A stretch of 64,000 nucleotides of DNA, taken from positions 62,001-126,000 of the forward strand of contig NZ_VCGY01000005.1 in the NCBI RefSeq assembly GCF_016597725.1. The letters are read 5' to 3'. Position 1 is the stretch's first letter; each line of letters opens with the position of its first letter. Origin of the DNA: Marinobacter sp. 1-4A (GTDB taxonomy: Bacteria > Pseudomonadota > Gammaproteobacteria > Pseudomonadales > Oleiphilaceae). The notes under the pieces were generated by a model. That model had not been told where the DNA came from and made no database searches. It saw only the letters and a list, made by a program, of their open reading frames with translations. Made by a program: the position numbers and the translations under genes. Of this stretch, positions 18,741 to 27,007 are shown one piece after another.

Positions 18741-18779
18741 GCGCGGGCGCTCTTTCATAAATTGAAAGAGCGCCCGCGC
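18741..18779. terminator. Strong bidirectional hairpin between convergent genes
   Basis: Perfect 17-bp arms, 18741-18757 and 18763-18779, around a TAAAT loop. They start GCGCGGGCGC and end in CTTTCA/TGAAAG. It is shared by the converging genes ending at 18736 and 18798. Confidence 0.85.
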
Positions 18780-18797
18780 AACCTACTTGAAATGTCA

Positions 18798-19319
18798 TTA
18801 TAAAGTTTGAGTAGTGTCATCCATTGCCGTTTGCGCTAACTTTCGTTGTTCCAAACTGTCACAATGCGCCACCACTGTCCATCGCCCTTCATTTTTTGCC
18901 ATGCGCGCCTTTTCTATCAACACATCATGATCCGGCCGCAGAGCAACAGCACCGGCTAGCAAAAGGGCCAACACGGCGAACAAGAAGCTTACAGCAATGA
19001 ATGTCATTACGGGGCTTGAACGAGTTAGCGCCGGACCAACTGTTACTAAAAGCCCCGCGATAGCGAGACCAACCACTAGCCCTATCACTCCAAACCGAAC
19101 ATGCGCTTTGATTAATGATCGCGCAACACCTTGTGTTTCGGGCTCAACCTTCTTCGCCATATCGGGATCATTAGGTTGAACGATACGAATCTGAGCAAGA
19201 GGGATACCTAAACTTTCCAATGATTCTGCGCCTCGCTCCGCAGCTACCTGACTATCAAATTCCGCACTTATCTTGTGGGGGTAGCTTTCCCCCAACACCG
19301 TTCCATCATGTTCAGACAT
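18798..19319 (-). CDS. Hypothetical two-helix membrane protein, general-stress-like
   Basis: A 173-residue protein. An N-terminal soluble part (ISAEFDSQVAAERGAESLESLG) resembles the alpha/beta 'general stress protein 17M'-like domain, in which a short strand is followed by an A-E-x-A helix. Two hydrophobic segments come next (FGVIGLVVGLAIAGLLVTVG and FIAVSFLFAVLALLLAGAVA), then a ferredoxin-like C-terminal piece (GRWTVVAHCDS). I choose ATG 19319 because GGGAGAT lies just upstream; ATG 19334 has no ribosome site. Function unknown; stress association is inferred from type and neighbours. Confidence 0.7.
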   Translation of the reverse strand: MSEHDGTVLGESYPHKISAEFDSQVAAERGAESLESLGIPLAQIRIVQPNDPDMAKKVEPETQGVARSLIKAHVRFGVIGLVVGLAIAGLLVTVGPALTRSSPVMTFIAVSFLFAVLALLLAGAVALRPDHDVLIEKARMAKNEGRWTVVAHCDSLEQRKLAQTAMDDTTQTL

Positions 19320-19471
19320 GCTCTTATCTCCCATAGGGTTCAGATTGCACTCTCAAATGAGGATAGATACGCAAAAGCTCAAAACGCAAAATCAGACTCT
19401 GTGCATGTAGCGGTCAGGATTCAGTTGACTCTTCAATGCTCTGCGTAACGTTGTACCGAGCTTAAGACAAC

Positions 19472-19505
19472 AAAGGTCGGTGATATTTACATATCACCGA
19501 CCTTT
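19472..19505 (-). terminator. Terminator after the CsbD gene
   Basis: Perfect 15-bp arms, AAAGGTCGGTGATAT (19472-19486) and its complement (19491-19505), with a 4-nt loop, just downstream of the CsbD stop. Reading leftward the arm ends in TTT-like sequence. Confidence 0.8.
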
Positions 19506-19523
19506 CTCAGAAAACGATGGCAA

Positions 19524-19715
19524 TTACTTGGTGAGCCTATCCCACTCTTTCTCTGCTTCGTCTTTCTTCATACCATATTTCTCTTGAATCTTACCGACAA
19601 AGTGCTCTCTCTTGCCTCCGATCTTATCAACATCATCATCGGTCAGTTTTCCCCAGTTTTCGCGCACTTTACCTTTAAGCTGTTTCCACTTACCGTCCAC
19701 AATATCGTTATTCAT
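19524..19715 (-). CDS. CsbD-family stress protein
   Basis: A 63-residue protein with the typical CsbD pattern: [21 protein letters not shown] followed by [15 protein letters not shown] and a basic-acidic helical end. The family (YjbJ in E. coli, CsbD in Bacillus) is abundant in stationary phase and under general or osmotic stress; the biochemical role is unknown. GGAGAA precedes the ATG, and a terminator follows, so it is monocistronic. Confidence 0.93.
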   Translation of the reverse strand: MNNDIVDGKWKQLKGKVRENWGKLTDDDVDKIGGKREHFVGKIQEKYGMKKDEAEKEWDRLTK

Positions 19716-19971
19716 ATCGTTCTCCTTTTCCCCATATAGGCTTTAACTCGACTAATTAATTAACGAATTATTAACCTGCCGGTTATTGGATTGAGACTGA
19801 TATCAATTAGACATAAGACAGATAGTGCGTTACATCCAGCTTTAACTTGCCACAGGCATGAGCCTCGGACAACACCGACAACTGCCACCCCCTGACCCAA
19901 ACCTCCGTAACATACTGAAAAATATGACTCAAACTTCAAAATTATAAATAGTTAAGCTGCCGGTAACCCCA

Positions 19972-20967
19972 TTACCCGATATTCTTGCGGATAAATTTCT
20001 GTATTTCGCCGACAATTCCGCTTCTAAAGGCAAGGACGGTAATAACGAATACACCTCCAAGAATCGGATCAACCCAGTCCCGAAGGGGGCCTTGCGAGAG
20101 GTGATACTCAATGTTGACCACAAAGGTTGCGCCGATGACCGGGCCAAGCAGGGTGCCCATGCCCCCAACCAAAGTCATGAGGATGACCTCGCCGGACATG
20201 TGCCAGTGCGCATCGTTCAACGAGGCTAACTGAAACACCACAGACTTCATGGAACCCGCCAGCCCCGCCAGAGCGGCTGAGATAACAAACGCCAGCACTT
20301 TGTAACGATCAACGTTATAACCCAGTGATACCGCCCGGGGTTCGTTCTGCTTGATCGCTTTCAATACCTGCCCGTAAGGACTGCTAACAATCCGCTGAAC
20401 CAACAGGTAACACCCGATGAACACCGCCAGCACGAAATAATACATACTCAGGTTGTTTTCCAGATCGATAACACCCAAAAGGTGGCCTCTGGGAATGCCG
20501 TGCATGCCGTCTTCTCCGCCCGTAAACTCAGACTGCACGAAAAAGAAGAACACCAACTGCGCCAACGCCAAGGTAACCATGGCAAAGTAGATGCCCTGCC
20601 GCCGAATAGACAAGAGCGCAAATCCAAACCCCAGAAACGTAGCCGCGAGGGTGCCCGCAATAATCCCTAGCTCGGTGGATAACCCTGAGTAGTTGCTGAG
20701 CAGATATCCCGTGGTATATCCGCCAGCAGCGAGAAATGCCGCATGACCGAATGAAAGTAAGCCGGTAAACCCGAAAAGAAGGTTAAATGCCACCGCAAAC
20801 AGGGCGAAGCACAGAATCTTCATTAGGAAGACCGGGTATATTGCAAACGGAGCCGCAAGCAGAAGAAGCAACAGGCCCGCATTCAACATTAGCCGCTTAC
20901 GCTCTTGCGCCGCCTGCTCTTTTACAATCGACTTATGGATGTCGGCAATCTTTGCTGATTGGTCCAT
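19972..20967 (-). CDS. livM: Branched-chain-type ABC transporter permease (LivM family)
   Basis: A 331-residue inner-membrane protein with eight or more hydrophobic segments. It has LivM landmarks: LLFGFTGLLSFGHAAFLAAGGY, the loop KAIKQNEPRAVSLGYNVDRYK and GGMGTLLGPVIGATFV. It is the last gene of a LivG-F-K-H-M order and is separated from the LivH gene by 2 bp. LivM/H pairs also serve urea, amides, aromatic acids and short acids, so the symbol states family only. The neighbouring CoA ligase and thioesterase suggest a carboxylic acid cargo. Confidence 0.9.
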   Translation of the reverse strand: MDQSAKIADIHKSIVKEQAAQERKRLMLNAGLLLLLLAAPFAIYPVFLMKILCFALFAVAFNLLFGFTGLLSFGHAAFLAAGGYTTGYLLSNYSGLSTELGIIAGTLAATFLGFGFALLSIRRQGIYFAMVTLALAQLVFFFFVQSEFTGGEDGMHGIPRGHLLGVIDLENNLSMYYFVLAVFIGCYLLVQRIVSSPYGQVLKAIKQNEPRAVSLGYNVDRYKVLAFVISAALAGLAGSMKSVVFQLASLNDAHWHMSGEVILMTLVGGMGTLLGPVIGATFVVNIEYHLSQGPLRDWVDPILGGVFVITVLAFRSGIVGEIQKFIRKNIG

Positions 20968-20969
20968 GA

Positions 20970-21857
20970 TTATGCCTCTTTGCCAAACAAGCCACTGGGC
21001 CGGAACATAAGTACCAAAACCATGACCAGAAAAATGACCGCAGATGAAGCTGGCGGATAAAACGTTTTGGTAAGGCCCTCAATAACACCCATGAGAATGC
21101 CCGTTATGATGGCTCCGCCAATTGAGCCCATGCCGCCGATTACTACCACCGCAAACACCACAATCAAGGTAGTGGAGCCCATCACCGGCGTTACGGAATA
21201 GATAGGAGCGGCCAGAACGCCCGCAAAGGCTGCCAGTGCAACACCAAACCCATAGGTTAGGCTGATTAGCAGCGGTACGTTGATTCCGAACCCCTGCATT
21301 AGCTGGGAGTCCTCGGTTCCGGCACGCAAGTAGGCGCCCAACTTGGTTTTTTCAATAACAAACCAAGTGCCAAAGCACACCAATAGCGCGGCCACAATAA
21401 CCCATGCACGATAGTACGGCATGAACATGAAGCCGAGATTGATCCCGCCTTTGAACATGTCTGGCATGGTATAACGCAGCCCAGACACTCCAAACCAGTT
21501 AATAAGTACGCCCTGAATAATAAGGGCAACACCGAAGGTCAAAAGCAGGCTGTAAATATGATCCTGACCAGCAATACGACGTAGAAGAAAGTACTCAATA
21601 ACAACGCCAAACGCACCCACCAACAGTGGAGCCATAAAGAGCGCCACCCAGTAGTTAACGCCCAAAGCATTGAACATAAGAACCGTTACCATGGCGCCAA
21701 GCATATACATGGCACCATGGGCGAAATTGATAATCTTCAGCAAGCCGAAGATAACCGCGAGCCCGAGGCTCAACAGGGCATAAAATGCGCCGTTTATGAT
21801 TCCGATCAGTAGCTGGCCAGAAAGCACAGCTAAAGGAACGCCGAAAATCATGGACAT
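20970..21857 (-). CDS. livH: Branched-chain-type ABC transporter permease (LivH family)
   Basis: A 295-residue permease with LivH hallmarks: GIINGAFYALLSLGLAVIFGLLKIINFAHGAMYMLGA near the N-terminus and VVVIGGMGSIGGAIITGILMGV near the C-terminus. It pairs with LivM to make the channel. ATG 21857 (MSMIF) or 21851 could be the start. About 100 bp separate it from the binding-protein gene upstream, where an imperfect GC-rich hairpin could lower permease expression. Confidence 0.9.
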   Translation of the reverse strand: MSMIFGVPLAVLSGQLLIGIINGAFYALLSLGLAVIFGLLKIINFAHGAMYMLGAMVTVLMFNALGVNYWVALFMAPLLVGAFGVVIEYFLLRRIAGQDHIYSLLLTFGVALIIQGVLINWFGVSGLRYTMPDMFKGGINLGFMFMPYYRAWVIVAALLVCFGTWFVIEKTKLGAYLRAGTEDSQLMQGFGINVPLLISLTYGFGVALAAFAGVLAAPIYSVTPVMGSTTLIVVFAVVVIGGMGSIGGAIITGILMGVIEGLTKTFYPPASSAVIFLVMVLVLMFRPSGLFGKEA

Positions 21858-21918
21858 TGGGCTAACTCCAGAGGCAGCACAGAGGTTGGTATTTGGCTTG
21901 TTGTCGGTTTGGCCTTAG

Positions 21919-21940
21919 CAGCGCACCCTTTCAGGGCGCG
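21919..21940 (-). promoter_or_regulatory. Imperfect GC-rich hairpin between binding protein and permease genes
   Basis: GCGC-CCCT and AGGG-GCGC arms with single-base bulges around TTC (GCGCACCCTTTCAGGGCGCGC). It lies between the abundant binding-protein gene and the permeases, a common place for partial termination or mRNA-stabilising structures. There is no T tract. Confidence 0.35.
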
Positions 21941-21957
21941 CCGCGGGGCCGCACGCT

Positions 21958-23169
21958 TTAGTTATTAACCAGTTTGCACTTGCTCTCGGAAAGCGGACGG
22001 TAAGACTCTTCCGCTGGAATCGTGCGAAGTATCTTGTAAAGATCCCACTCATTCTTGGATTCGGCAGGTGTTTTTACCTCGGCCAGATACATATCGTGAA
22101 CCATGCGGCCATCAATACGAATCTTGCCGTTCTTCGCGAACATGTCGTTGATAGGCGTGTCCATCATCTGCTTGCGCACCGTTTGCGCGTCGTCAGAGCC
22201 TGTAGCCTCAACAGCTTTTAGGTACTGTATGGTGCTTGAATAGATACCCGCGTGAACCATAGTGGGCCGAACACCGGTTTTATCCATGAAACGATCCGAC
22301 CACTCGCGGGTCTCTTCATTCATGTCCCAGTACCAACCGGTAGTTAGCTGGATTCCCTGAGCGGTTTGCGCACCCAGCGCGTGAACGTCAGTCAAAAACA
22401 ACAGCAGGGCCGCAAGAGTCTGGCCCGATTGAGTAACACCGAACTCACTGGCAGTAGTGATTGCGTTGGTGGTGTCTGCGCCTGCGTTTGCAAGACCGAC
22501 CACATCAGCACCGGAAGCTTGAGCCTGTAGCACGAAAGAAGAGAAATCCTGTGTCGGGAACGGGTGACGAATGGCACCAACAACCTCACCTCCGTTAGCC
22601 TCCACAACGCGCCTTACGTCGCTTTCCAGTGAGTGGCCAAAAGCGTAATCAGCTGTCAACAAATACCAGCTTTTTCCACCTTCTTTAACGACGGCACTGG
22701 CGGTGCCATTCGCCAGAGGATAGGTGTCATACACATAATGGATATGGTTGGGGGTGCAGTGCTCGTTTGTGATACTGGAAGCTGCGGAACCCGAGATAAT
22801 ACCAAGCTTGTCGTTTTCCTCCAGAATCTTGCTCACAGCGATGGAAACCGAGGAGGCCACCATACCTGCGACCATGTCTACGTTCTCGTTTTCTACCCAA
22901 CGGCGAACGGTACTGGAAGACGTGTCAGGGCTGTTGCGGTCATCAGCGCTTACGATCTCAATTTTCTTGCCCTTCACGCTTCCGCCAAAGTCTGCGATAG
23001 CCATTTCAAGAGCAGACTGACCGTTAGGCCCTGCGAGGTCCCGGTATGTGCCAGACATATCCGCCAGATACCCAATCTTAACGGTATCGTTTGAAATGGC
23101 AGCCTGAGCACCACTGGCCATTAGGGTTGAGGCAATCGCTGAAGTCAGAAGCTTTTTCATCATTGTCAT
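21958..23169 (-). CDS. Liv-type ABC transporter periplasmic binding protein
   Basis: A 403-residue type-1 periplasmic binding protein. The signal peptide KKLLTSAIASTLMASGAQA is followed by NDTVKIGYLADMSGTYRDL, GSAASSITNEHCTPNH and DYAFGHSLESDVRRVVEANGGEV, as in the Peripla_BP_6 family used by Liv-type importers. ATG 23169 is preferred over 23196 because GGAG lies just upstream. It has a cysteine-containing ligand lobe and differs from classical LivJ/LivK, so a small organic acid is as plausible a ligand as leucine. Confidence 0.88.
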   Translation of the reverse strand: MTMMKKLLTSAIASTLMASGAQAAISNDTVKIGYLADMSGTYRDLAGPNGQSALEMAIADFGGSVKGKKIEIVSADDRNSPDTSSSTVRRWVENENVDMVAGMVASSVSIAVSKILEENDKLGIISGSAASSITNEHCTPNHIHYVYDTYPLANGTASAVVKEGGKSWYLLTADYAFGHSLESDVRRVVEANGGEVVGAIRHPFPTQDFSSFVLQAQASGADVVGLANAGADTTNAITTASEFGVTQSGQTLAALLLFLTDVHALGAQTAQGIQLTTGWYWDMNEETREWSDRFMDKTGVRPTMVHAGIYSSTIQYLKAVEATGSDDAQTVRKQMMDTPINDMFAKNGKIRIDGRMVHDMYLAEVKTPAESKNEWDLYKILRTIPAEESYRPLSESKCKLVNN

Positions 23170-23250
23170 TGTTGTATCTCCGCTACTGTTTTGCATTAGT
23201 TCATGTTTATTGTTGGTATTGTTATGTCTTGCGTTCTTGCCTATTCAGGA

Positions 23251-23973
23251 TCACACCCCCAAATAGCTATCCAGCACCGACTGCTTGGCACTCAGTTCAT
23301 CGGCACGGACTTCTTCCACAATCCGCCCATGCTCAACAACGTAGTGTCGATCAGCCAAAGGCGCTGCGAAGTGGAAATTTTGCTCCACCAATACGATGGT
23401 CAGCCCTTTCTCCTTGAGCTGGGTTAGAACATGACCCAGTTTTTCCACAATAACCGGGGCAAGGCCTTCGGTAATCTCGTCGAGCAGCAACATATTGGCA
23501 CCGGTGCGCAGAATCCGCGCTAGCGCCAGCATTTGCTGCTCACCACCGGATAGCTTGGTGCCCTGACTAAAGCGACGCTCGTAAAGGTTGGGGAACATTG
23601 AATAAATTTCTTCGAGGCTCATGCCGCCACTGCGCACTATCGGTGGCAGCGTAAGATTCTCATGCACGTTGAGCGAGGCAAAAATACCGCGATGCTCAGG
23701 GCAATACCCCACTCCCATTCTGGCGATATGGTGCGGAGCGCATGACATGGTTTCCTCTCCGTTGACCATGATGGAGCCGGTGCGGCGGCCCACCATATTC
23801 ATGATCGCCTTCAGGGTAGTACTACGCCCGGCGCCATTCCGCCCGAGAAGCGTAACCAACTCTCCACGGTGAACGACCAAATCTACCCCATGCAAAATGT
23901 GGGACTCACCATAATAAGCGTGCAGACCGGATATATTCAGTTGCTCGTAGTTCCGAGTCGCATTTGTGGTCAT
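23251..23973 (-). CDS. livF: Liv-type ABC transporter ATPase (LivF family), Walker A Lys replaced by Arg
   Basis: A 240-residue ATPase with all LivF landmarks: signature KLSGGEQQMLALARIL, Walker B NMLLLDEITEGLAP and H-region VEQNFHFA. The Walker A reads GRNGAGRSTT (44-53): the normally invariant lysine is Arg50, encoded CGT. I recall the same change (GAGRTT) in some Liv-type ATPases from other proteobacteria, so it may be a subfamily trait rather than damage. The reading frame is otherwise intact. It overlaps LivG by ATGA. Confidence 0.9.
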   Translation of the reverse strand: MTTNATRNYEQLNISGLHAYYGESHILHGVDLVVHRGELVTLLGRNGAGRSTTLKAIMNMVGRRTGSIMVNGEETMSCAPHHIARMGVGYCPEHRGIFASLNVHENLTLPPIVRSGGMSLEEIYSMFPNLYERRFSQGTKLSGGEQQMLALARILRTGANMLLLDEITEGLAPVIVEKLGHVLTQLKEKGLTIVLVEQNFHFAAPLADRHYVVEHGRIVEEVRADELSAKQSVLDSYLGV

Positions 23974-24764
23974 TGGCTGGCCTCCGCTTCGGCGACCGCG
24001 CCACGCTCACCGCTGGCACCTGTTCCCATATACACCTCGCGTACACGGGGGTCGGCAGAAACCGTTTCGTAATCACCTTCGGTTAGCACTGAGCCTTGAG
24101 CCAGAACCGTAATTCGGTCACACAGCTTACTAACAACGCTCAGGTTGTGTTCAACCATCAATACCGTGCGGCCTTTAGCAGCCTTACGCACCAATTCAAC
24201 CACCCGGTCTACGTCCTCGGCGCCCATGCCCTGCGTAGGTTCATCCAACAGCATCAGCTTTGGCTCCATCGCAAGAGTGGTCGCAAGCTCCAGTGCCCGC
24301 TTGCGGCCGTATGCCAACTCTACCGTTGTGGTATTGGCATACTCGGCAAGGCCTACAGATTCCAACAACTCCATACTGCGCTCGTTGAGCCGGTTAAGAG
24401 ACGCGCCAGACTTCCAGAAACTGTACGAAGTACCCTCGAAGCCCTGCAGAGCAACCCGTATATTCTCCAACGCTGTCATGTGCGGAAACACCGCTGAAAT
24501 CTGGAACGAACGAACAACCCCTTTACGGGCAATTTGAGCGGATTTTGTAGAAGTGATGTCTTCCCCGTTGAACAGGATTTGGCCACGGGTAGGAATCAGG
24601 AACTTTGTTAGCAGGTTGAAGACCGTTGTTTTGCCAGCACCATTGGGGCCGATCAGGGCGTGAATGTGGCCTTGCTGAATCTGAAGATTCACGTCGTTGA
24701 CCGCTATAAACCCCTTGAATTCTTTAACAAGGTTTCGGGTCTCCAGAACGTACTGGTCACTCAT
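23970..24764 (-). CDS. livG: Liv-type ABC transporter ATPase (LivG family)
   Basis: A 264-residue ATPase with an intact Walker A GPNGAGKTTVFNLL, VVRSFQISAVFPHMTALENI, a divergent signature region (ELAYGRKRALELATTLA), Walker B KLMLLDEPTQGMG and H-loop VEHNLSVV. It is the first gene of the operon livG-livF-binding protein-livH-livM. The promoter region upstream contains a perfect palindrome at 24815-24846. With a substituted LivF partner, this subunit may supply the main catalytic site. Confidence 0.92.
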   Translation of the reverse strand: MSDQYVLETRNLVKEFKGFIAVNDVNLQIQQGHIHALIGPNGAGKTTVFNLLTKFLIPTRGQILFNGEDITSTKSAQIARKGVVRSFQISAVFPHMTALENIRVALQGFEGTSYSFWKSGASLNRLNERSMELLESVGLAEYANTTTVELAYGRKRALELATTLAMEPKLMLLDEPTQGMGAEDVDRVVELVRKAAKGRTVLMVEHNLSVVSKLCDRITVLAQGSVLTEGDYETVSADPRVREVYMGTGASGERGAVAEAEASQ

Positions 24765-24814
24765 GAGCCAATTTACCTTTTGTTATTGTTTTAACGTTTA
24801 GCGTTATAACCAGA

Positions 24815-24846
24815 TTAGATTGACGTTTACGTATACGTCAATCTAA
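24815..24846. promoter_or_regulatory. Perfect inverted repeat upstream of the Liv operon
   Basis: TTAGATTGACGT (24815-24826) and ACGTCAATCTAA (24835-24846) are perfect 12-bp arms around TTACGTAT. The site lies 51-82 bp before livG and overlaps the last codons of the thioesterase gene. Its core GTTTACGTATACGT resembles a second site before the CoA ligase gene (26974-26991). It looks like an operator for a dimeric regulator. Confidence 0.7.
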
Positions 24847-25268
24847 TTTTTGTATTTTTCAGGTGGTATGGAATAGGTCATGGTTGAGTGGGCAACGGGT
24901 TCATCCACACCTTCCGAATACACGAACACCTCGCCAACACCCATTGTGCGGCCAACTTTGAGCATAGTCGCTTTCGCACGGATGGGCGTGTGCGCTTGCG
25001 GTTTACGCAGAAAGTTAATGTTCAGGTTAGTGGTTACCGCCAGAGGCACAAGCCCGATTTTACTGAGCAACGCAGCATAAACGGTAACATCTGCCAGCCC
25101 CATCATTACCGGGCCAGACACAGTTCCGCCCGGCCTGAGGTGCCCGTCGTCCACGTCCAGTGTCATCTCGGCCCAACCATCCCCCAGCTTTTGCAAGCTG
25201 CCGTAAGCAGCTCCCTGGGGGAATTGGTCCTGCAGAAACCTATTCAGCTCCTCAAACGTGACCTTCAT
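24843..25268 (-). CDS. Hotdog-fold thioesterase (PaaI family)
   Basis: A 141-residue single hotdog domain. The family helix segment appears as LRPGGTVSGPVMMGLADVTVYAALL, where many relatives read HxxGxxHGG; AVTTNLNINFLRKP is the usual second strand block. PaaI-type enzymes hydrolyse aromatic or medium-chain acyl-CoAs and recycle CoA. It overlaps the CoA-ligase gene by 4 bp (ATGA), so the two are coupled; the pair could control acyl-CoA levels in the same pathway. Substrate unknown. Confidence 0.88.
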   Translation of the reverse strand: MKVTFEELNRFLQDQFPQGAAYGSLQKLGDGWAEMTLDVDDGHLRPGGTVSGPVMMGLADVTVYAALLSKIGLVPLAVTTNLNINFLRKPQAHTPIRAKATMLKVGRTMGVGEVFVYSEGVDEPVAHSTMTYSIPPEKYKN

Positions 25269-26914
25269 GAAGCCGACTCTTCCTGAGCCTTGTTACGCAA
25301 TACAAAGCGCTGAATTTTGCCGCTGGGCGTTTTCGGGAGTTCATCCACAAATTCAATTTCACGGGGGAAGGCATGCGTGGAAAGGCGACGACGCACAAGC
25401 TCCTGAAGCTCATCCCGCAGAACCTGCTCGTCTGCAGGTGCCTCGTCACCCTTGATAACCACATAGGCTTTTATGATGGAGCCACGCTTTTCATCGGGCT
25501 TTGCGACCACTCCAGACTCTGCAACCGCGGCGTGCTCCAGCAAGGTACTCTCTACATCCGCCGGGCCAACCCGGTAACCCGCCGTTGTAATGATGTCATC
25601 GTCTCGACCACTGAATGAGAAGCTGCCATCGCCATGGCAAATCGCCATATCGCCCGTAAGGTAATAGCCCTTCACAAACGGGTCTTTTTCGCCCCAGGTA
25701 TAGCCGTCGAAGTGAAACAGTGGAGAGGCTTTCACATCGACAGCGATTTGCCCTACTTCGCCCTCGCCTACCTCTTCGTTCTTCTCATTCAGAGCAACCA
25801 CTTTGTGGCCCGGGGACGAATAACCCATTGAACCCTGTCGCACCGGATGCTTGAGCGCATGGAAGTTGCAACAAGTCATGCCGGTTTCAGTCTGGCCATA
25901 ATGATCCATAACCGGGCAATAATGGCGGTTCTTAATCCAGTTAACGACCTCTGGGTTCAAAGGCTCACCTGCACTGCTGGCAACACGCAGGCCAAGGTTC
26001 TCGCCTTCGGGCAACACATGGTCGTTGGCTTTAAGAAGTCGATAGGCCGTTGGTGCAGCGGCCAGATTGGTAATCTTGTACTTGCGGATCATGTCGTAGG
26101 TGGATTCGGGGGTAAACGCGCCCGGGTTGAAATGGGTGGCATGGCCCATCAGCAGCGGCCCCACCACCGCGTAATAAAGGCCATAAGCCCAGCCAGGATC
26201 CGCAACGTTCCAGAACACATCGTCGTCGCGCAGGTCGATGGCGTACTTCATATAGACATAGAAGGCCAATAGCGCGCGAGCTGGCACAGCAACGCCTTTA
26301 GACTTGCCGACCGTACCCGAGGTAAACATCTGCAAGAATGGGTCAGTGCCTTTGATCAACACAGGCTCAAAATCATCGCTTTGTTCGTTAAGTGCGCTGT
26401 AGAAATCGCGAACACCTGCATCGGCTTTCTCCGCATCAACACAAATAACGGGCGGACAATCCTTCACTTCAGTGAGCTTAGAGTAGTTGGCGGGATCTGT
26501 AACGACCAACTTGGTGCCCGCACGCTCAAGACGGTATTCAATAGCGCCAGAGCCGAATGCGGTAAACAGGGGCTGGTAAACAGCACCTGCACGCAGCGCA
26601 CCGGCAATAACAATTAGGAGCTCAGGGGTTCTCGGTAAAAGCCCTGCAACTCGATCGCCCTTGCCAATGCCCTGAGAGACAAGATAGTTCGCAAAGCGTG
26701 CAGACTGCTCTTTCAGCTCTGCGAACGTCAAGGTACCGTCGCTGCCATCCAAAGCCTCATAGAAGAGAGCAACTTTTTGGGGGTCGGCAGCCCACTTATC
26801 ACACATTTCATGGCAAACGTTCAGCCCGTTTTCAAGGCTCCCGTCTAGGATCTCCGCTTCCAGAGCGGCGGGGTCAAAATTGCGATAAACGTCGGCGTAT
26901 TCCGGAAGGCTCAT
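25265..26914 (-). CDS. AMP-dependent acyl-CoA synthetase
   Basis: A 549-residue, full-length ANL-family ligase. The phosphate-binding loop reads MFTSGTVGKSKGVAVP (usual TSGTTGxPKG), then DHYGQTETGM, KGYYLTGDMA, the hinge SGRDDDIITTAGYRVGP and the C-terminal catalytic PKTPSGKIQRFVLRN. The pattern is closest to acetyl/propionyl- and medium-chain acid ligases. GGAG precedes ATG 26914. A palindromic motif related to that before livG lies 60 bp upstream, so ligase-thioesterase and the importer are probably co-regulated: import of an acid, then activation. Confidence 0.92.
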   Translation of the reverse strand: MSLPEYADVYRNFDPAALEAEILDGSLENGLNVCHEMCDKWAADPQKVALFYEALDGSDGTLTFAELKEQSARFANYLVSQGIGKGDRVAGLLPRTPELLIVIAGALRAGAVYQPLFTAFGSGAIEYRLERAGTKLVVTDPANYSKLTEVKDCPPVICVDAEKADAGVRDFYSALNEQSDDFEPVLIKGTDPFLQMFTSGTVGKSKGVAVPARALLAFYVYMKYAIDLRDDDVFWNVADPGWAYGLYYAVVGPLLMGHATHFNPGAFTPESTYDMIRKYKITNLAAAPTAYRLLKANDHVLPEGENLGLRVASSAGEPLNPEVVNWIKNRHYCPVMDHYGQTETGMTCCNFHALKHPVRQGSMGYSSPGHKVVALNEKNEEVGEGEVGQIAVDVKASPLFHFDGYTWGEKDPFVKGYYLTGDMAICHGDGSFSFSGRDDDIITTAGYRVGPADVESTLLEHAAVAESGVVAKPDEKRGSIIKAYVVIKGDEAPADEQVLRDELQELVRRRLSTHAFPREIEFVDELPKTPSGKIQRFVLRNKAQEESAS

Positions 26915-26973
26915 GATCTGCTCCTGCTATTGTTATCATTGAATGCATAGATGAAGATTTACCATAGCCCGCA

Positions 26974-26991
26974 CTTTACGTAAAGGTAAAC
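26974..26991 (-). promoter_or_regulatory. Palindromic motif upstream of the CoA ligase
   Basis: On the minus strand GTTTACCTTTACGTAAAG contains the perfect 12-bp palindrome CTTTACGTAAAG (26974-26985). It matches the livG-upstream site at 14 of 18 positions when that is read GTTTACGTATACGTCAAT. Both lie 50-80 bp before a start codon. Confidence 0.55.
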
Positions 26992-27007
26992 TTTAGGCGC
27001 ATGCACT

